64,000 bases of DNA from Loripinus fragilis (GCA_964019695.1 OZ026525.1:67935753-67999752); one strand, 5' to 3'. Shown: positions 23,900-34,670, numbered from the stretch's first letter. Notes: generated by a model from the letters alone, not told the origin. Translations and numbers: made by a program.

Positions 23900-24690
23900 G
23901 AGCATAATATAGAACTACTGGTTATCCCATTCTACCTATAGTCCACTTTCCTTCTTTTGAGTGCAACAGCTAATGATATGGCTGCAAAAACTGAGAAATC
24001 ATAGGTTTTACATTATTTTAAGACATGCTTCAATGAACTGACATAACAAAAACAACTGCAAACATAATTGATGGCAATGTCCAACTTCATATTCATTCTC
24101 TTATACCAGATAACTTTCAAGGTGTAACAGAAATTGTTTCAGACGGTCTGCCAAAACCATCAAGAGTCAACATTGTAACTAGAGAAAACTTATAAAGTTC
24201 TTTGGGCGCAGCAAAATACTATTGATCTAAGACCTGAGGACTTAAGCACAAAAATACTGGATAGGTTCCATGGCAAATGATGCAAAAAAGCAGCCTATCG
24301 AATTTCTGTTTGACCAATGTCAGAAATCTTAAAGTATTCTTAGAGGTACACGGTAGAGACATAGATTTTGCAAAATCAGAGCAAAGTTATCATTTGACTA
24401 GCACGGATGCAGAGGCAGCTGCAGTTAAATTGTTCTTGCCACTTCACAGGAAGAGATATAGACCAGAGTCGTACTCCATTGTATGCATATATGTGAAATG
24501 GCATTAAACCCATATTTAATCAGGTGTTTGATCCCATGACACTGACATGCTGTTTCTGCTTTTGAAGAACGCTAAGGATTCAAGTTTGGCTGAGTCAAGT
24601 TCTTTGCACTGGCCACACATACAAAGAAAATTAAGTCTTTTGATGGTAAAAGAGGAGGATCACACGAAATGCTTATAAATGATGTTTGTC
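23900..24690 (+). pseudogene. decayed gene with QEEADTR-like and DTD-like motifs inside the foldback
   Basis: Reading across several frameshifts and stops gives, in order: a DG..LH...P.NF block at 24067-24110, LPKPSRVNIVT at about 24150-24183, GRDIDFA with YHLTSTDAEAA near 24352-24420, then in another frame SQEEI-stop-TRVVLHCMHI at about 24444-24490, and DTDMLFLLLKNA near 24538-24575. From memory, the order DG / LPK..V / GR.I.F / QEEADTR.LH / DTD.LFLLL is that of a repetitive invertebrate ORF family that looks like a PIN-type nuclease fold. I do not recall an agreed family name. It has at least three breaks and no complete frame, so it is dead. It may be the element's own former gene or captured DNA. 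Confidence 0.5.
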
Positions 24691-24709
24691 ACAATTACCA
24701 ATTTTAAAA

Positions 24710-26130
24710 AGTAATCTTAATTAATGTAACACATATAACACCAAAGGAAGCTGTATATTTGTAAAAAACATCTTTTCTTATGTATCAAAGGTATTCAGCA
24801 TGCAAACTACATGAATAGTTCAAATAAATAGATAGTTTTATGTCTTCTCTCTGTTTCTCGGACTTTCAATTCATTTATTCTTAAATTGATATGGTAACAT
24901 ACGTATCATACCATTACAGGCTAACCCCCTAGTTAATAGAGTGCAAACGTCTCTTATTTGATGCAGCTTGAAATGTTCTTTAAGGTAGGATATGTCTGCA
25001 CAATTCCCAAAGGGGTGGAGAGGAACAGGATTGTACTCAGTTTGCAGTCCTAATACTATGCCATGATTCTACTGGTTGTGATGAAATGGGTGATTATTTT
25101 GCCATAGAAGCAGACACAATTATAGACATTGTGAGGGTGACTTGAATAAAGATTATTTTTGATTAATTTTATTTAATAGCAGGAATATTTATTAAATTGT
25201 GTCATTTAAATGAGAACTATTATTTTCTATCTATATGTCTATATATTTTAATAGTATAGGCATTAGGAAATATGTGATTCAAAAGGTTATATATAACATA
25301 GGTAACACAATTCCATGGGCTTGTTATCAGCAATGACTGTAATTACTAAGACTAAGGCACCAGAGGCTAGAGATTAATAGGAAAACATGTGAAAATTGGT
25401 ATTTTTCTGAAATATCATCTCTTACTTCCAAGAAAATTTCCTTGCTCATTCATTATGCCATGTAACATACGTTACATACTTTAATAAGTGCTCTGATCCT
25501 GATGTCAAACTTGTAAATGTATGATTCTTTATTGCATTAGCAAGACAGTGCCAAAAATGTAAGATATCCACGAGCGTCAAATTTTTTCATATATTTTTCT
25601 TCAATAATAGATACCAAAATTGGATACTTAAAATTGGGGGTAGGGTTGTTTAATAGCTCATATAAAACAATGTATTTGAGATAGAAAAGCAAACTTTGTT
25701 TTTTCTATTAGTCAAATGAGTATTTTAGTAAACTAAGATTAAAAACACTTGTAAAAATGCACAAATCGTCAGTAAAATGAAATGATGTTAGTCACGATTT
25801 CAACTTTCAAAGGGAAATTTAATCTATGTAACGCATATAACACCATTGAAGGCTGTAATTTTGTTTAAAATGCTGCTTTTATGTAGCTTAGGCATCCAGC
25901 TTGCAAACTACATAAGAAATGTGAATAATAAGATGGTTTAACGTCTTCTTTCTGTAGCTCAAACTTTCATTTTGATTTTTTCCTTAGTTTGTTACAGTAA
26001 CATATGTAACAGGCTGCCAGAGACTAACGCCCCAGAGCACAGAGTGCAAACATCTCTTAAAAGATGCGGCTTGAAATTTTCTTTAAGATAGGATATGTCT
26101 GCAAAATTCCCTAGGGGGGGGGGAGCAGGA
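24710..26130 (-). repeat. right arm of foldback element
   Basis: Inverted counterpart of the left arm. End-unit copies occur at about 24890-25015 and 25990-26113, both containing GAGTGCAAACNTCTCTTA and GATATGTCTGCA. GGGGGTAGGGTTGTTTAAT near 25637 mirrors ATTAAACAACCCTACCCCT near 21636. TGTAACATACGTTACATAC is at about 25471. Confidence 0.75.
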
Positions 26131-26156
26131 CCTTTTTTAGCTCGAAGTCTAAGGAA

Positions 26157-26489
26157 TCGCGCTAGCGGTCACCATTGTCGCAAAATCAAAAGAAATAATA
26201 AATTTGGCGCAAAAAATATTACTAGTCTATATATCGGCAGAAAAAAATCGCTGGTGAAATTTTTTGTCTGGCGTTGGAACGTCACATCCGGCTAAAATTA
26301 ATTGACTTGTGTCGTCCATGTATATATGTATATATACTGATAACATAAAGTTAAGCATATTTTGATTGTGCTGCTAATTTTACTAGAATATCATTTTTTT
26401 ACAAATTATCTATTATTCATTTTAAAGAACTGTTATTCTACTATCTAAAAGTCAGTAATATAGATCTCTACAAATCCGGATGACGTCGT
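26157..26489 (+). repeat. duplicated segment, copy B right part
   Basis: Matches 10211-10541, starting TCGCGCTAGCGGTCACCATT and ending GATGACGTCGT. Differences are small indels and substitutions, including an extra CTAGTC near 26222. Confidence 0.9.
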
Positions 26490-27904
26490 AGGAACGTGAG
26501 AGCTGTACCTACTAAAACACTTCCGAAAACCAAATGTTGATTTTCTCCAAAATTCGGGAATGATTTTGCTGACTGTCTGTCAAAGTTTGCAGATAATAAA
26601 CCATGCTAAACCACACCGGCATTGCTGTATGGCTCTGGCAATTTCGAATGGGTTTAAATAATGACGATTTTTTGCCCTTTGAGACAAGGTTGCATTTAGG
26701 ATAATGGCTCCTGGATCTCATCGTCTGCAAATGCCACAATGATTCTTCTCACATCACCAAGTAATATTTTGCAGCATATGGGGACAGATTAAACAGTCGA
26801 ATAACAAAATTATTGCGTGAATTGCATTACACGAACACATTTCATGACCAAAATTTGTACATTTTTGCTTTCAAAATGCTCCTTACCAGATCGTCTGACA
26901 TGTCAAACTTTGCTGTAACAATTTAGAGAGAACATTGGTCTAGAAATTTGAAAAAGTAAGCCCTTTCCTATCTGTTGTTTGTACACAGCATCTGAGTTTG
27001 GCATTTTTGTATACTGAGAGTTGACCCAGAAAACCTAAGTCAATGAATATGTTTCGGAATACCAAAATTTCGGTTTTCGAGTCAAAATAAGTATGGTAGA
27101 CTAATGTAAAAAGCATTGTATGTTAGACCATCATAACTTATTATTTTTGGTCATTGGAAGTACAATATGCTTAACTTTATGTCAATGGTATAACAACATT
27201 TATGCTAATTTTATTTGACGAAATCTAAAACTATTGGCGCAAAAATAGGATAGAATGTTTTTGAATGAGAACCGGGTTTCTCTTTCAATTATATAATTGC
27301 CAATTTAAGATTTCAAGTTTGTGACGCAAATGCACAAGTGTTCTGCTTTAGACATCCGTCTTTAATCAGCTGTATGTATAGATATGCTTTTGGTAGTATT
27401 AAAACTCCAAAATAAATAAATACTTGAAACAATATTTTAATCATTGGCCTGCGGAATATTTTATGTTCTTCACTCGTCCCCATTTTTTTTATCAATTTTA
27501 CCTGCAGCATTCCAGTTGCTAGTATGCATTTTCAATCAGAGTGGAAAACAGTGTGGATCCTGATCAGATGGCTTCGTCTAAAGTCAGCTAATCCGGATAT
27601 ACAATGCTTTCAAAAAAGATTATATCCGGGTTCAACAGAACAAGGAATTACCAATCAGACACTTGCTAACAAATGGAAGCTTGACTATCTCTCAGTTGCG
27701 GAAGCATTGGTGCACCGTCTCGTATATTTTCTTGGGTGCCATCTTTACATTATCCCCAAAACAATAAGTCATTTGTGTTAATTTTGCCCACGCACAAAAA
27801 CAACAATATTCATGACGAAAGCAGAGCAATGGGGTAAGGCCCTTAGTTACCCTTTCAGTGCACGGCTGATAATCAGATCTAACTTGCAAGTCTTTTGCAA
27901 TCAT
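26490..27904. other. no gene recognised
   Basis: Contains short open frames on both strands (for example 27524-27781 plus, 26512-26739 minus) but no domain, no splice-framed exon I trust and no repeat family in the window. It looks single-copy. Confidence 0.45.
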
Positions 27905-28140
27905 CTTGATGGGAAAGAGAGAGCTGGTTGCTTTACTTTAATTGTCTTCCTGAGGTCTTGTGACTGTTAGTGTTCTGTGGCTCTTCCTCGCGGTGCCGTG
28001 GTTGGTCTGCGGTACTTCTTGATCATACCTGATCCTGACTTTTTTTTGCTGATATCTAAGTTGATCTGAGTAAAGTATCAAATTAGTGAAACCCAGTTTT
28101 GATATGGGGCGTGTCCTTTCTAGTTTGGTATTCACCAGAA
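27905..28140 (+). repeat. dispersed repeat fragment with CGCGGTGCCGTGGTTGGTC
   Basis: ATGGGAAAGAGAGAGCTG and GCTCTTCCTCGCGGTGCC are the reverse complement of sequence at 53190-53295, the downstream side of the Penelope-like element. Short related pieces also lie at 12610 and 56780. It may be a solo tail of that retroelement family. Confidence 0.55.
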
Positions 28141-28268
28141 TAAGGAAGCGAGAACTGATTGCTGGCTAAGTTATTCTTCATTGTATATAAACCAGGGCAA
28201 GACCAACTCGATGAAACTGTGTGCCCAGTGAAGATGGCTGGAAACATTCTTTCAGATTAGATATTCTT

Positions 28269-28822
28269 TGACTTTTCGCTTACTGTAAAGGCGGCGCCTC
28301 ATGAATGCGTAATTAGGACCGGTCAACCTTAGGCATAGGTAAAAGCTGAAAATGAGGCGGGGTTTTATTCTAAAGTAACTGTATCATCTTGCACCATTAT
28401 CTCAGTATAGACGCAAATCGCATTATCTACTCCTTAAAACGCCAGCAAAATAAATGCATCTGAAAATGTCTATTTAACATAAGCATAGAGGCAAACACTG
28501 TGGACCCAGATCAGACTGCTCCTACAGGAGCAGTCTGATCTTGGTCCGCACTGTTTGTCTTTGAGGCTTTACATATTTTAGTGGACGACAAAAACCTACA
28601 TTTTTTGATTACGCGCTTTAAGGGTTAATTAATGTGAGTTCAGTGTGTATACGATTAGGATTTTCATGAAATGCACGCACATTTGCGCGGCCCAAGCAAC
28701 TTATTAATTCTTCATCAAATTATAAATAGAACCTGATTTCCCTTGTTTAGCAGATGAAATGGCCCAACATGGCCCAGATATGAATATATAAGTTACCGCC
28801 TTTACAGTAAGCAAAAAGTTCT
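28269..28822. mobile_element. 554-bp MITE with ~26-bp inverted ends
   Basis: The left end TTTTCGCTTACTGTAAAGGC (28274) is mirrored by GCCTTTACAGTAAGCAAAAA at 28799-28818. It has no coding content. A palindromic MITE is nested inside at 28432-28627. Confidence 0.75.
28432..28627. mobile_element. palindromic MITE (TTAACCCTTA ends), nested copy
   Basis: Ends are CCTTAAAACGCCAGC and ACGCGCTTTAAGGGTTAA. The centre is ATCAGACTGCTCCTAC facing GTAGGAGCAGTCTGAT (one base off perfect), so the single strand would fold into a long hairpin. Same family as 29508 and 41176. Confidence 0.85.
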
Positions 28823-29507
28823 ATTATACAACGTGCTGAAATAGACAATAAATTTTGCCACATCTTTCCTTATTTTCGAAAAAAATAAGGTATGATATTT
28901 CATGAGAATCTTCTGCCAGCAGGGAATCCTCGTGAAATAGCATGCCTTATTTGTTACTTTTTGAAAAAAGCAGCAAAATTTGAAATTGTTGTCTGCTGCA
29001 AATTATAGGTGGTGCTTTATGGGTTAAAGTACCAATTTATGCGTTCTTATTCAAGAATTGTAACTGGAAAGTTATATCTAACATTATTTATTTAGTCAAG
29101 GTGCAATGTCATTTGGTGTCTGATTTGGTATTTCGATGTAAGCATTGCAATTGGGTAAATCTGAAAAATATTTTTTTTAAAATGCATGTCATTACACATG
29201 TACATGTATCTTAATTGAGGAGGAGTGCGCATGTGCAAGGGAATGGCGGTGCTGTTTTTCCGGGGATATTTTTAGAACATTTTTGCATTTAAAAAAAACT
29301 ACTTTCTGGCTGAGTTTTTACTATTTTCTAAATTGTCTTATATTGTCTTATATTGTTCTTGCATTGTGCACTCCTTATTTAAACACAAATTCTTTTATTT
29401 TAATCGAAATTTCAAAATTAGCACTCCCTGGCGTAATGCTCAAGTATGAGCGAAGTCAGTACAATAGATATTGGATTGAGAAGTTTTTGTGCGTTTATTT
29501 TGATGCT
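28823..29507. other. no gene recognised
   Basis: A small facing pair lies near 28870-28955 (AAATAAGGTATGATATTTCA with GAAATAGCATGCCTTATTT), another short palindrome. The 86-codon open frame at 29283-29543 has no recognisable domain. Confidence 0.4.
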
Positions 29508-29754
29508 TTAACCCTTAGAGCGCCAAGAAAAAAATGCATCTGAAAATGTCGTCTGCTGAAGTCGTCTGCTGCAAATAATTGCCTAACATTACTGACAAAT
29601 TAAACATAGAAGCAAACAGCGTGGACCCAGAACAGACTGCTCCTAAAGGAGCAGCCTGATCTGGGTCCACACTGTTTGCCATAGAGGCTTCCCAAACATT
29701 TCAGCAGATGAGAAAAGCAGACAACTTTTGTGTGATTGGCGCATTAAGGGTTAA
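29508..29754. mobile_element. palindromic MITE (TTAACCCTTA ends)
   Basis: Begins TTAACCCTTAGAGCGCCAAG and ends GATTGGCGCATTAAGGGTTAA. The core GTGGACCCAGAACAGACTGC faces its near-complement GCAGCCTGATCTGGGTCCAC. GTCGTCTGCTG motifs occur near both ends. Non-coding, about 247 bp. Confidence 0.88.
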
Positions 29755-29910
29755 TTACGTGGCAATCAACAATTTTTCAGTCATGTTGGGATGATTTCCT
29801 GTCTTCAGCATAGGAATCATAGATTCAGCATAGGGAAATTAGAATATTTTCGGACAGCCAGACAGCAGTGGGTATAATTACTTTGAACTGGGTATAAAAC
29901 CATTATTTAG

Positions 29911-30580
29911 ATGTCATCAAAAAAATCTATGAATATATATCTTCACTAGAATCAAAGGGATGGAATTTAGAAATTGTGTGGACCCCAGGACATAGTGAAG
30001 TACAAGGTAATGAGGTTGCTGATAGATTGGCAAAGGAAGCAGCAATGGAGGCAAAAGACCTAGGGGACGAGACAAGTATTTCGACTGTACAAGATGTTAA
30101 GAGGCATGCAAGAGTCAGCATCAGATACAAGTGGCAGCAAAGATGGGATATTGGGGAGTCTGAGAGAGACTTCTACCTCTACAAACCCTTCCTAAAAAGT
30201 AATCCTCGCTTGAACTATACCAATATAAATTTCTACAAAAAAATGCTACAATTAAGAACTGGCTACAGTAAACTGAGTGATTACAAACATAAACTTGGTC
30301 AGGTGGAAACAAGGTTCTGTCACGTGTGAGTGTGGGCAAATTGAAACAGTACAACACTACCTTCTGGAGTGTCCATTGTATGATGAAGCCAGATACACTC
30401 TAATGAAAAGATTGAGAGAACAGCTAGGAATTCATGCACCTAATACACCCTGCTAGGTTATGACAGTCCGGTGGAGTTTCCCAACTGATGGGAGTTGATT
30501 TGTGAAGAAGTAGGAGGCTACATTGAGAGGACAGAGAGATTCAAAGAAACAAATGACCAGAAACTTGCATCTCAATAGTT
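29911..30580 (+). pseudogene. RNase H-end fragment of a non-LTR retrotransposon
   Basis: An open stretch from about 29911 reads EIVWTPGHSEVQGNEVADRL, the C-terminal end of a retroelement RNase H domain (the conserved H of PGH and the N-E-x-A-D motif), followed by A-K-E-A. The frame continues to a stop at 30329. A one-base shift then gives CECGQIETVQHYLLECPLYD, a C-x-C-(x)7-H-(x)4-C zinc knuckle typical of the 3' end of non-LTR retrotransposons. Further in-frame stops follow, then a TERFKETN-like tail. The endonuclease and reverse transcriptase are absent, so this is a 5'-truncated, dead copy, as target-primed insertion commonly leaves. The RNase H domain suggests an I/Ingi-like clade, different from the LINE at 40459. 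Confidence 0.85.
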
Positions 30581-30823
30581 TTTCTTCCAATAATTGATTT
30601 TAGATCTCTTTTTGATATATAACAGTTTAAATTTGGCGTAAAATTACCAGAGAGAAAAATACCGAACAGCTAGATCTTACCTTTGTAGAAGAAAACCTAA
30701 GTGCAAAGTTCAGCCTGTAACCGCGTAGATTGAAGATTGTCTTCATAGGACATAAGTTGAACCAGTACTAAGGCAGCAGCTAACAAAATGTCTTGCTTTT
30801 GAAAGGACACAACACAGTGACTC

Positions 30824-30896
30824 TACACGCAGCGAGTCTCGAACGAGCAACCCTTCAATCCCCAGTCTAACACTCTACCAACTGAGCCATCGACTT
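30824..30896 (-). ncRNA. tRNA-Phe-like SINE head or tRNA pseudogene
   Basis: On the minus strand it reads GATGGCTCAGTTGGTAGAG (A box), TTAGACTGGGGATTGAAGG (the position of the tRNA-Phe anticodon arm TTAGACTGAAGATCTAA, anticodon altered) and CGTTCGAGACTC (B box). The 5' and 3' acceptor sequences do not pair, so it is not a functional tRNA. It is best read as a tRNA-derived SINE promoter. Confidence 0.6.
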
Positions 30897-31382
30897 CTTC
30901 AGGAGAAGGGTTGGGTTTGACCTGAAAGTATTGACCACAGTGTGGCCAGGTCTAACCTCACAGAATCTTAAGCTGTTCTGGTCACTTTCGCTTCCATGAA
31001 TTCTGGTTACAACAATTCTGGTTTCATTGTCAGCGCCAATAAACTCAATTTCTGCATTCACAAACTTCGACGAACCATAACGAGTTTATTCATTAACCTC
31101 TCGGACCCAGTGTTTATTCGGTCTGAGTTAACCTATACTTACATTAGGTCCCAGAACTATACTTACATATGTAACCGTGTATGTATCTTATATCTTTGAC
31201 TGTTTGACGGCACTGTGATCCACGTTTCGTTCAACTGAAAATATCAATTCTGACCAAGTAAGATAAATCTAGCAACTTCAAAGTAAGTGTCACCGCTTCA
31301 CCCCTTGCTCGCTGGGCTTAACTCGATAAACCTCCAACGGCTATGTAAAATGGGCGTGGGTTCCTTCACAAGTAAAGACAAG
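30897..31382. other. unassigned; protein-like minus-strand frame
   Basis: A minus-strand open frame (about 31085-30867) includes GADNETRIVVTRIHGSESD. It has plausible codon use but no domain I recognise and no clear acceptor, and its 3' part runs into the SINE-like sequence. Not called as a gene. Confidence 0.3.
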
Positions 31383-31805
31383 CCTGCAACAAATATATTT
31401 AAATAATATATTTAATGACTATTATCCAATATTAAATTTACAATGAAAATACAATGATGTTTATTGTGCAATACAATAATAAGAATGTGAGTTGTGGTAT
31501 GGCTATAGGGATAAGCTGTCGTGTTTGAAATCAACAGGTGTACATATAAGAAACACCTGAAAACTTTACCCTATCGCCATTACATACATCGCGCACAACA
31601 AAACATGAAATATACAAAATAGACAATTTCTAATACAACATGATTGATGAGGTTGTGATAAAATGATGATAAAACATTTAACTTTACATACCTGCAACAA
31701 ATATATTTAAATAATATATTTAATGACTATTATCCAATATTAAATTTACAATGAAAGTACAATGATGTTTATTGTGCAATACAATAATAAGAATGTGAGT
31801 TGTGG
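31383..31805 (+). repeat. pair of 115-bp direct repeats 308 bp apart
   Basis: 31383-31497 and 31691-31805 are identical except for one A/G difference, both running from CCTGCAACAAATATATTTAA to GAATGTGAGTTGTGG. Such identity in otherwise diverged DNA means a recent local duplication or two ends of one element. The 193 bp between them include ACACCTGAAAACTTTACCC. They are too AT-rich and short to call LTRs. Confidence 0.85.
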
Positions 31806-32481
31806 TGCTACAGTACTAGCATAAAGGTAAATATCTACAGTTACCTGCCTAAATAGGGTAACTCACAACTAACATTACAATACGGGTCAATATTGGATAC
31901 GGGTATGGGACGTTATATGGGGTTTATAGGAATGTACAAAGTAGCCTATGACATAAGTAAGGGTGCAATAATTGTAACAGCAATTGAAGAGTCAGAGGAC
32001 AGTTGCGACCGCAAATGATAGTAAATTATGGATTAACCGTTACGGATAATGTCAAACGGAGCGTGCAATGGCGTTAAGCTTATTATTCATTGTACTGCGG
32101 ATTCCAATATGGTCGCGATTGGCTAGATATCGAGCAACCTCACATGCACGGTGCGTGTAACTTGCATTTTGATTGTTTGGTACCCTGCTTATAGCACCTA
32201 CAGCCTGAATGCCCGGGTACAAAAAGAGGTCGAATAACGCAGAGCAATTCAAAAAAGACCTTCTCTCGGGTTCTAAGGCGTTCGCCAGAAACTGCAGCGT
32301 TAAAATACTGACTGTAAACAAGCGCCTATTTAATCACTGTTCATGGGGAAATGAGACTGGTTCTCGCTTTTCAATGATAGCCTTAAGGACAGCGTCTCAA
32401 AAGCAGGATAAAAGCTGTCACAAAGTTTTTGGATCATAAGCTCATTGTATAAGCGTGCATGGACGCACGTATTATAGGACT
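31806..32481. other. no gene recognised
   Basis: Short overlapping open frames on both strands around 32052-32439 have no domain or splice framing. No repeat match elsewhere in the window. Confidence 0.4.
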
Positions 32482-32626
32482 GAAATTTTATTTTTTTGGT
32501 TTTTTATCGATGTGTAAACCCTGGCGAATCACTCGCAAATGGAATAAAGCTGGAAGGGCTTTATGTTAAATTTGTGAGTGATTCGCCGGAGTTTACACAT
32601 CGATAAAAACAAAAAAATTAAATTTC
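32482..32626. mobile_element. 145-bp palindromic MITE
   Basis: Arms of about 57 bp: TTTTTATCGATGTGTAAAC on the left is mirrored by GTTTACACATCGATAAAAA on the right, and GCGAATCACTCGCAAAT by ATTTGTGAGTGATTCGC. The loop itself has ATAAAGC facing GCTTTAT. The whole unit would fold into one hairpin. Confidence 0.85.
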
Positions 32627-33888
32627 ATTCCTTATAATTACAACTTTGGAACAAAACAGCACATTTGCAAAGGGTTGTTGACAACTTTTCAAATTAAAAG
32701 GTCTTGTGTACCTTCAAAAAAACATAAAAATTGATTGAAATGCCAATAATGATAAAAACAGAATGCTAAAAGCCCCATCAAAAAATTCAAAATAGTTACC
32801 AAGTTATGAAGGTTTAAAAAATTAATTAGATGAAAATATGCGAGAGGCTCATAAGACGTCATTTGAGCTTTTTGAAATATAAAATTTAATATATTTCATT
32901 TCTTTTAACATTATTTAATATTTCATTTGCTGAAAATGATTCAATATGATAAAATGCAGCATTTGCATATGAAAGCTTAATTGTGCTGTTTTTAATTGCT
33001 TAGAAATCGCACTACATAAAATATGACATTTTGAAAAAATCATCTCGAAACAATAATGTGGGCGGGGCTTACATGCTAATTTGCATAATTTTAAAACTTG
33101 CATACCTTTGACTCGGTTGGAATTTTAAGATGGGGTTTTCAGCATTTTGATTTTCTCATCATTGTCATTTAAATAATGAAGAGTTTCAAAAATGTTTTTG
33201 AAGATTCACAAGACCTTTAAAAGCACACTGAAGGAAAATAGTTCGTAACCGCTGTCTATGAAAGATGGGGCAGCCATCTTGAAAATTATGTCAGTTCAAA
33301 ACTTTGTTATGCTAAATAATGATTAAAATTGCACTCTCTTTGGAGCGAGTATATAATTATGAGCTCAAAAACAACTCCATTTAGTTTGGAATTGTTTTCT
33401 TTAGCTTGCTGGGCTCATTGAAGAGATTAAGGCCCTTTCACGGAATGACAGGTTTTAAAAAGCACAAGTTTACCTTCACAAGTACCTGCCTAAAATCCCC
33501 ACATTAGTAGGCCCTAAGCGTTAACCTAAAAAGTTCGTTTTGACGCTGTCAAACTGTATTGAAACATTTCGTTGTTGATGTAGCCATTGTTTTGGTGCCG
33601 ATTCTCTTCGATGACGTTACTGTTTGTGCTAAGTGGCTTCACATAGCCACGTCATCGGGTTCATTTCTTAGAGTTCCTCCTGTTGCTTTGAAAACGCACT
33701 CTCATACGGTGTAAGGGTTTTCAAATGAGCTTTCAACATGTTTAACTATAGGCTATTTAAACTGGTCAGACACAACACTAGGGTACCCTACTTGTCACTT
33801 GTGTTCGAAGTTTTATGCACAGTTCGTTATTAGCACTGTGAAATCAAGGCAGATATCAAATATTCATACGCAAGGGATTTTATTTAAG
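32627..33888. other. no gene recognised
   Basis: AT-rich up to 33400, more balanced after. No exon or repeat that I can support. Confidence 0.4.
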
Positions 33889-34058
33889 AAATAGATTCGC
33901 GCTCGCAGTGATTTGTTGCTTAATATATCACTGGCTGGAGGTCAGTCGTTAAAGTTAGTAAATCATGAGCGCGAAGCGCGAATGATTTATCCACTTACGA
34001 CTGACCGACAGACAGTGATATATTAAGCAACAAATCACTGTCAGTGCGAATTTATTTC
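33889..34058. mobile_element. 170-bp palindromic MITE with GC-rich loop
   Basis: Left arm contains CAGTGATTTGTTGCTTAATA and right arm TATTAAGCAACAAATCACTG, exact complements. GGTCAGTCGT faces ACGACTGACC, and AATCAT faces ATGATT around GAGCGCGAAGCGCGA. Only a few mismatches, so it is fairly young. Confidence 0.88.
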
Positions 34059-34670
34059 GATTCTAACACAAAAAAAGATTAGAAATACGAACGAATCCTT
34101 TATAGTCTATAACGATTCCGCCATCTTAAACAGAATGTCAGAGTTTCCCGCAACTCTTGTTCAGACTGAACCGCGTATTTTTCGTACATTTTGAACGTCA
34201 AGTAGTTGTGAAAACGACGTTACGCCGTCTATTGTAATATATGACGTCATGAAAATCAAACTGACGACTGAATGACGTCACGTCGGTCCGTGCCCAGTCC
34301 GTGCAGTGATTTATCAAACAATAAATCACTGAGTTTAACCATTGGCTATATAGGCGAGGTGTGTTAGAATGAAGTGTAAAAACCTTTAAATTTTACCAAT
34401 CAAAATCGCCAAAAATATGATAAAACATTGAGTTGGAATTATCGTGGTTTGAAAAATAAGAGTCTGTTATTTTTTCTGTGCAGTGCATCATAACAACAAC
34501 CATGTGATTCCCCACCGTGTAATTGGTGCCATCTTGGACGTCATCTTAAATATTTTACAATGCTGAAAAACAACAATAAAATGCTAGTCAAAACTTACAA
34601 ATACAACTGAAAACTATCAGAAAATAGCTACTAACTGCGACTTTGATTTTAGGTTGAATTTTACTTTAAA
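34059..34670. other. no gene recognised; small hairpin at 34306-34332
   Basis: CAGTGATTTATCAAACAATAAATCACTG at 34306 forms a short stem using the same GTGATTT word as the MITE at 33889, so it may be a relic of that family's end. Nothing else recognised. Confidence 0.45.

Larger units (their letters stand above)
21140..26151. mobile_element. 5.0-kb foldback element with long tandem-structured inverted arms
   Basis: The ends are TAGAC (21140) and GTCTA (26147-26151), flanked on both sides by AGG, a possible 3-bp target duplication. The matching empty site is present at 10204-10216. The left arm (to about 22770) and right arm (from about 24710) are inverted relative to each other: AGGGAATTTTGCAGACATAT at 21178 is mirrored by ATATGTCTGCAAAATTCCCT near 26093. 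Each arm repeats its own units, for example the TTTGCAGACATAT plus GGCGTTAGTCTG block at 21183, 21902 and 22255. A palindrome GTAACATAYGTTAC recurs throughout. The centre holds a decayed coding sequence (23900-24690). Superfamily not recognised; a 3-bp duplication is compatible with several DNA-transposon groups. Confidence 0.8.

Noticed and set aside
30867..31061. Protein-like minus-strand frame containing GADNETRIVVTRIHGSESD
   Set aside because: No convincing acceptor, no recognised domain, and the 3' half overlaps a tRNA-derived SINE head. Could still be an exon, but the evidence is too thin.
31383..31805. Short LTR retroelement bounded by the 115-bp repeats
   Set aside because: The repeats lack TG...CA ends, the interior is only 193 bp with no primer-binding or polypurine site, and no coding remains.
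34306..34332. Transcription terminator-like hairpin
   Set aside because: The stem is part of MITE-derived palindromes in animal DNA, not a bacterial terminator.
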